Shown: positions 21,308 to 22,512 of the stretch, piece after piece | Layout: each line of letters starts with the position of its first letter | Position numbering within the stretch: position 1 is the stretch's first letter | From: Flammeovirgaceae bacterium UBA5008 | GTDB taxonomy: Bacteria > Bacteroidota > Bacteroidia > Cytophagales > Cyclobacteriaceae | Assembly (NCBI GenBank): GCA_002398365.1 | Contig: DGYK01000040.1 | Span: 1 to 22,512 of the forward strand | Length of the DNA stretch: 22,512 nt | Direction: 5' to 3' | The notes under the pieces: generated by a model | The model's input: only the letters and a program-made list of their open reading frames with translations | Database searches by the model: none | Told to the model about the DNA's origin: nothing | Position numbers and translations under genes: made by a program

Positions 21308-22512
21308 TAATGGATTGAGCCGCCAGATAAGCCGTACTCCACGCGGCCTGAAAATTAAACCCACCTGTTTCACCGTCGAGATTCAAAACTTCGCCTGCGA
21401 AATAAAGCCCAGGCACTTTTTTGCTCTGCATCGAGGTTAGGTCTATTTCAGATAACGGCACACCACCACAAGTGACAAACTCTTCTTTAAAAGTTGTCTT
21501 GCCTTTGATCTTGAATGGACATCGGATTAAAAACTCAATCAACCGATTCATTTCTTTCGAAGACACTTCCGCCCAGATTTTATTATCACGGATTTCAGCC
21601 AGCAACACTAGCTTTTCCCACAAGCGTTGTGAAAGTCCAAAAAAGGGATTACCGATTATCTTTTGTTTCCCGTGCTCGACTTTATGTTTTTGAAACAGCG
21701 CACGTAATTCATCTTCGGAAACAGTACCTGTCCAGTTGACAAGTGCCACGAAGGTGTAATTCTTTTCATGCAGATATTCGGCTGCCCAGGCAGATAACTT
21801 GATAACAGCCGGGCCGCTCAACCCCCAATGAGTTATCAGCACGGGCCCGCGCTCGGAGAGTTTGCTTCCAGCAATTTTTACTTCCGCATCATTCACCGAA
21901 ACTCCCATCAGGTCGGTAAAGTTTTTCTCGGTGTCATTGAAAGTAAAAAGTGAAGGAATGAGCGGATAAATAGTATGATTTAATTTTTCAATCCAGCCAT
22001 ACGATGATTTTTGTGGATGACCACCGATGGCTATCAATATCTTTTTGCTCTGAAATGTTTGTTGTGAGGTGTGAACTAAAAAATGGTCACCCACCTTTTC
22101 GGCACGTTCAACACCACAACTCACCTCCACACGAATGTGATGTCGATGGGCTTCTGACAAAAAGCAATCAATAATTGTTTGCGAATCGTTGGTGACTGGA
22201 AACATGCGACCATCGTCTTCGGTTTTTAATTCAACACCCAAATCGGCAAACCAAGCTACCGTACTTTTTGCATCGAATGAACGAAAGATATTTTTTAATT
22301 CTTTTTGTCCGCGTGGATAATGTTTTGATAATGGGGTTGGCTCAAAGCAGTGATGTGTTACGTTGCAACGCCCGCCTCCAGAAACTTTTACTTTCGAAAG
22401 TAGTTTAGGCGATTTTTCGAGGATAAGAATTTTGAGTGAGGGGTTTTGCTGTGCAGCATTGATCGCACCAAAAAATCCGGCAGCACCGCCACCTATCACA
22501 ATCAGATCGAAG
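21297..22512 (-). CDS. YhiN/HI0933-family FAD-dependent oxidoreductase (N-terminus cut by window edge)
   Basis: The frame is open to the right edge: the codons upstream of the visible part read FDLIVIGGGAAGFFGAINAA, so the true start lies just outside the window. About 405 residues are present, near the full family length of about 410. Features are the FAD-binding dinucleotide motif GGGAAG at the N-terminus, KVSGGGRCNVTHHC (typical of HI0933-type proteins), ILIAIGGHP, WGLSGPAVIKLSAWAAEYL, CGGVPLSEIDLTSMQSKKVPGLYFAGEVLNLDGETGGFNFQAAWSTAYLAA at the C-terminus. The family consists of cytoplasmic flavoproteins whose substrate is not settled. Its stop codon lies inside the end of the histidine kinase gene on the other strand. 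Confidence 0.9.
   Translation of the reverse strand, partial: FDLIVIGGGAAGFFGAINAAQQNPSLKILILEKSPKLLSKVKVSGGGRCNVTHHCFEPTPLSKHYPRGQKELKNIFRSFDAKSTVAWFADLGVELKTEDDGRMFPVTNDSQTIIDCFLSEAHRHHIRVEVSCGVERAEKVGDHFLVHTSQQTFQSKKILIAIGGHPQKSSYGWIEKLNHTIYPLIPSLFTFNDTEKNFTDLMGVSVNDAEVKIAGSKLSERGPVLITHWGLSGPAVIKLSAWAAEYLHEKNYTFVALVNWTGTVSEDELRALFQKHKVEHGKQKIIGNPFFGLSQRLWEKLVLLAEIRDNKIWAEVSSKEMNRLIEFLIRCPFKIKGKTTFKEEFVTCGGVPLSEIDLTSMQSKKVPGLYFAGEVLNLDGETGGFNFQAAWSTAYLAAQSITNS

Overview
The window looks like chromosomal DNA of a Bacteroidota bacterium, most likely of the Cytophagales type. The reasons are a TonB-dependent receptor with a carboxypeptidase-regulatory N-terminal domain, a PorE-like TPR/beta-propeller/OmpA lipoprotein, the long Bacteroidota form of PurM, TAnnTTTG promoter boxes, and start sites with few Shine-Dalgarno sequences. 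No phage structural genes, CRISPR arrays, rRNA genes or complete insertion sequences are visible.

Left part (1-8204): the AT-rich C-terminal end of a YD-repeat (RHS-type) protein runs in from outside the window. A small lipoprotein of unknown function converges on it. Next come a surface-type lipoprotein with a beta-helix-like domain and a 922-residue TonB-dependent receptor, each followed by a strong intrinsic terminator, and then a stand-alone MoxR-type AAA+ ATPase. The receptor and the beta-helix lipoprotein probably form an outer-membrane uptake pair without a SusD protein.

Middle part (8371-16777): two ParE-type toxin-antitoxin pairs flank a set of mostly housekeeping or poorly characterised genes. 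These are a secreted YHS-domain protein, a DinB-like protein coupled to an ATP-grasp enzyme, a LysE-type exporter, PurM, and a minus-strand cluster of a 166-residue Bacteroidota-specific protein, the PorE-like lipoprotein and a DUF2721 membrane protein. A structured, REP-like intergenic element lies at about 11181-11268.

Right part (16784-22512): a three-gene minus-strand operon encodes a membrane 4Fe-4S dicluster protein and its CCG-domain partner, with a DUF1569 (DinB-like) gene between them. Next is tRNA-Phe(GAA). Its last bases are repeated exactly 273 bp downstream, around a decayed GIY-YIG endonuclease gene and an extra terminator. This is the footprint of a very small element inserted at a tRNA 3' end, and it is the most interesting feature of the window. 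After it come an orphan membrane histidine kinase and, convergent with it, a YhiN/HI0933-type flavoprotein cut off by the right edge.

Promoter calls rest on reading the Bacteroidota -7 box (TAnnTTTG) by eye. In several places the box decides between alternative start codons. All family assignments come from motif recognition without a database search.
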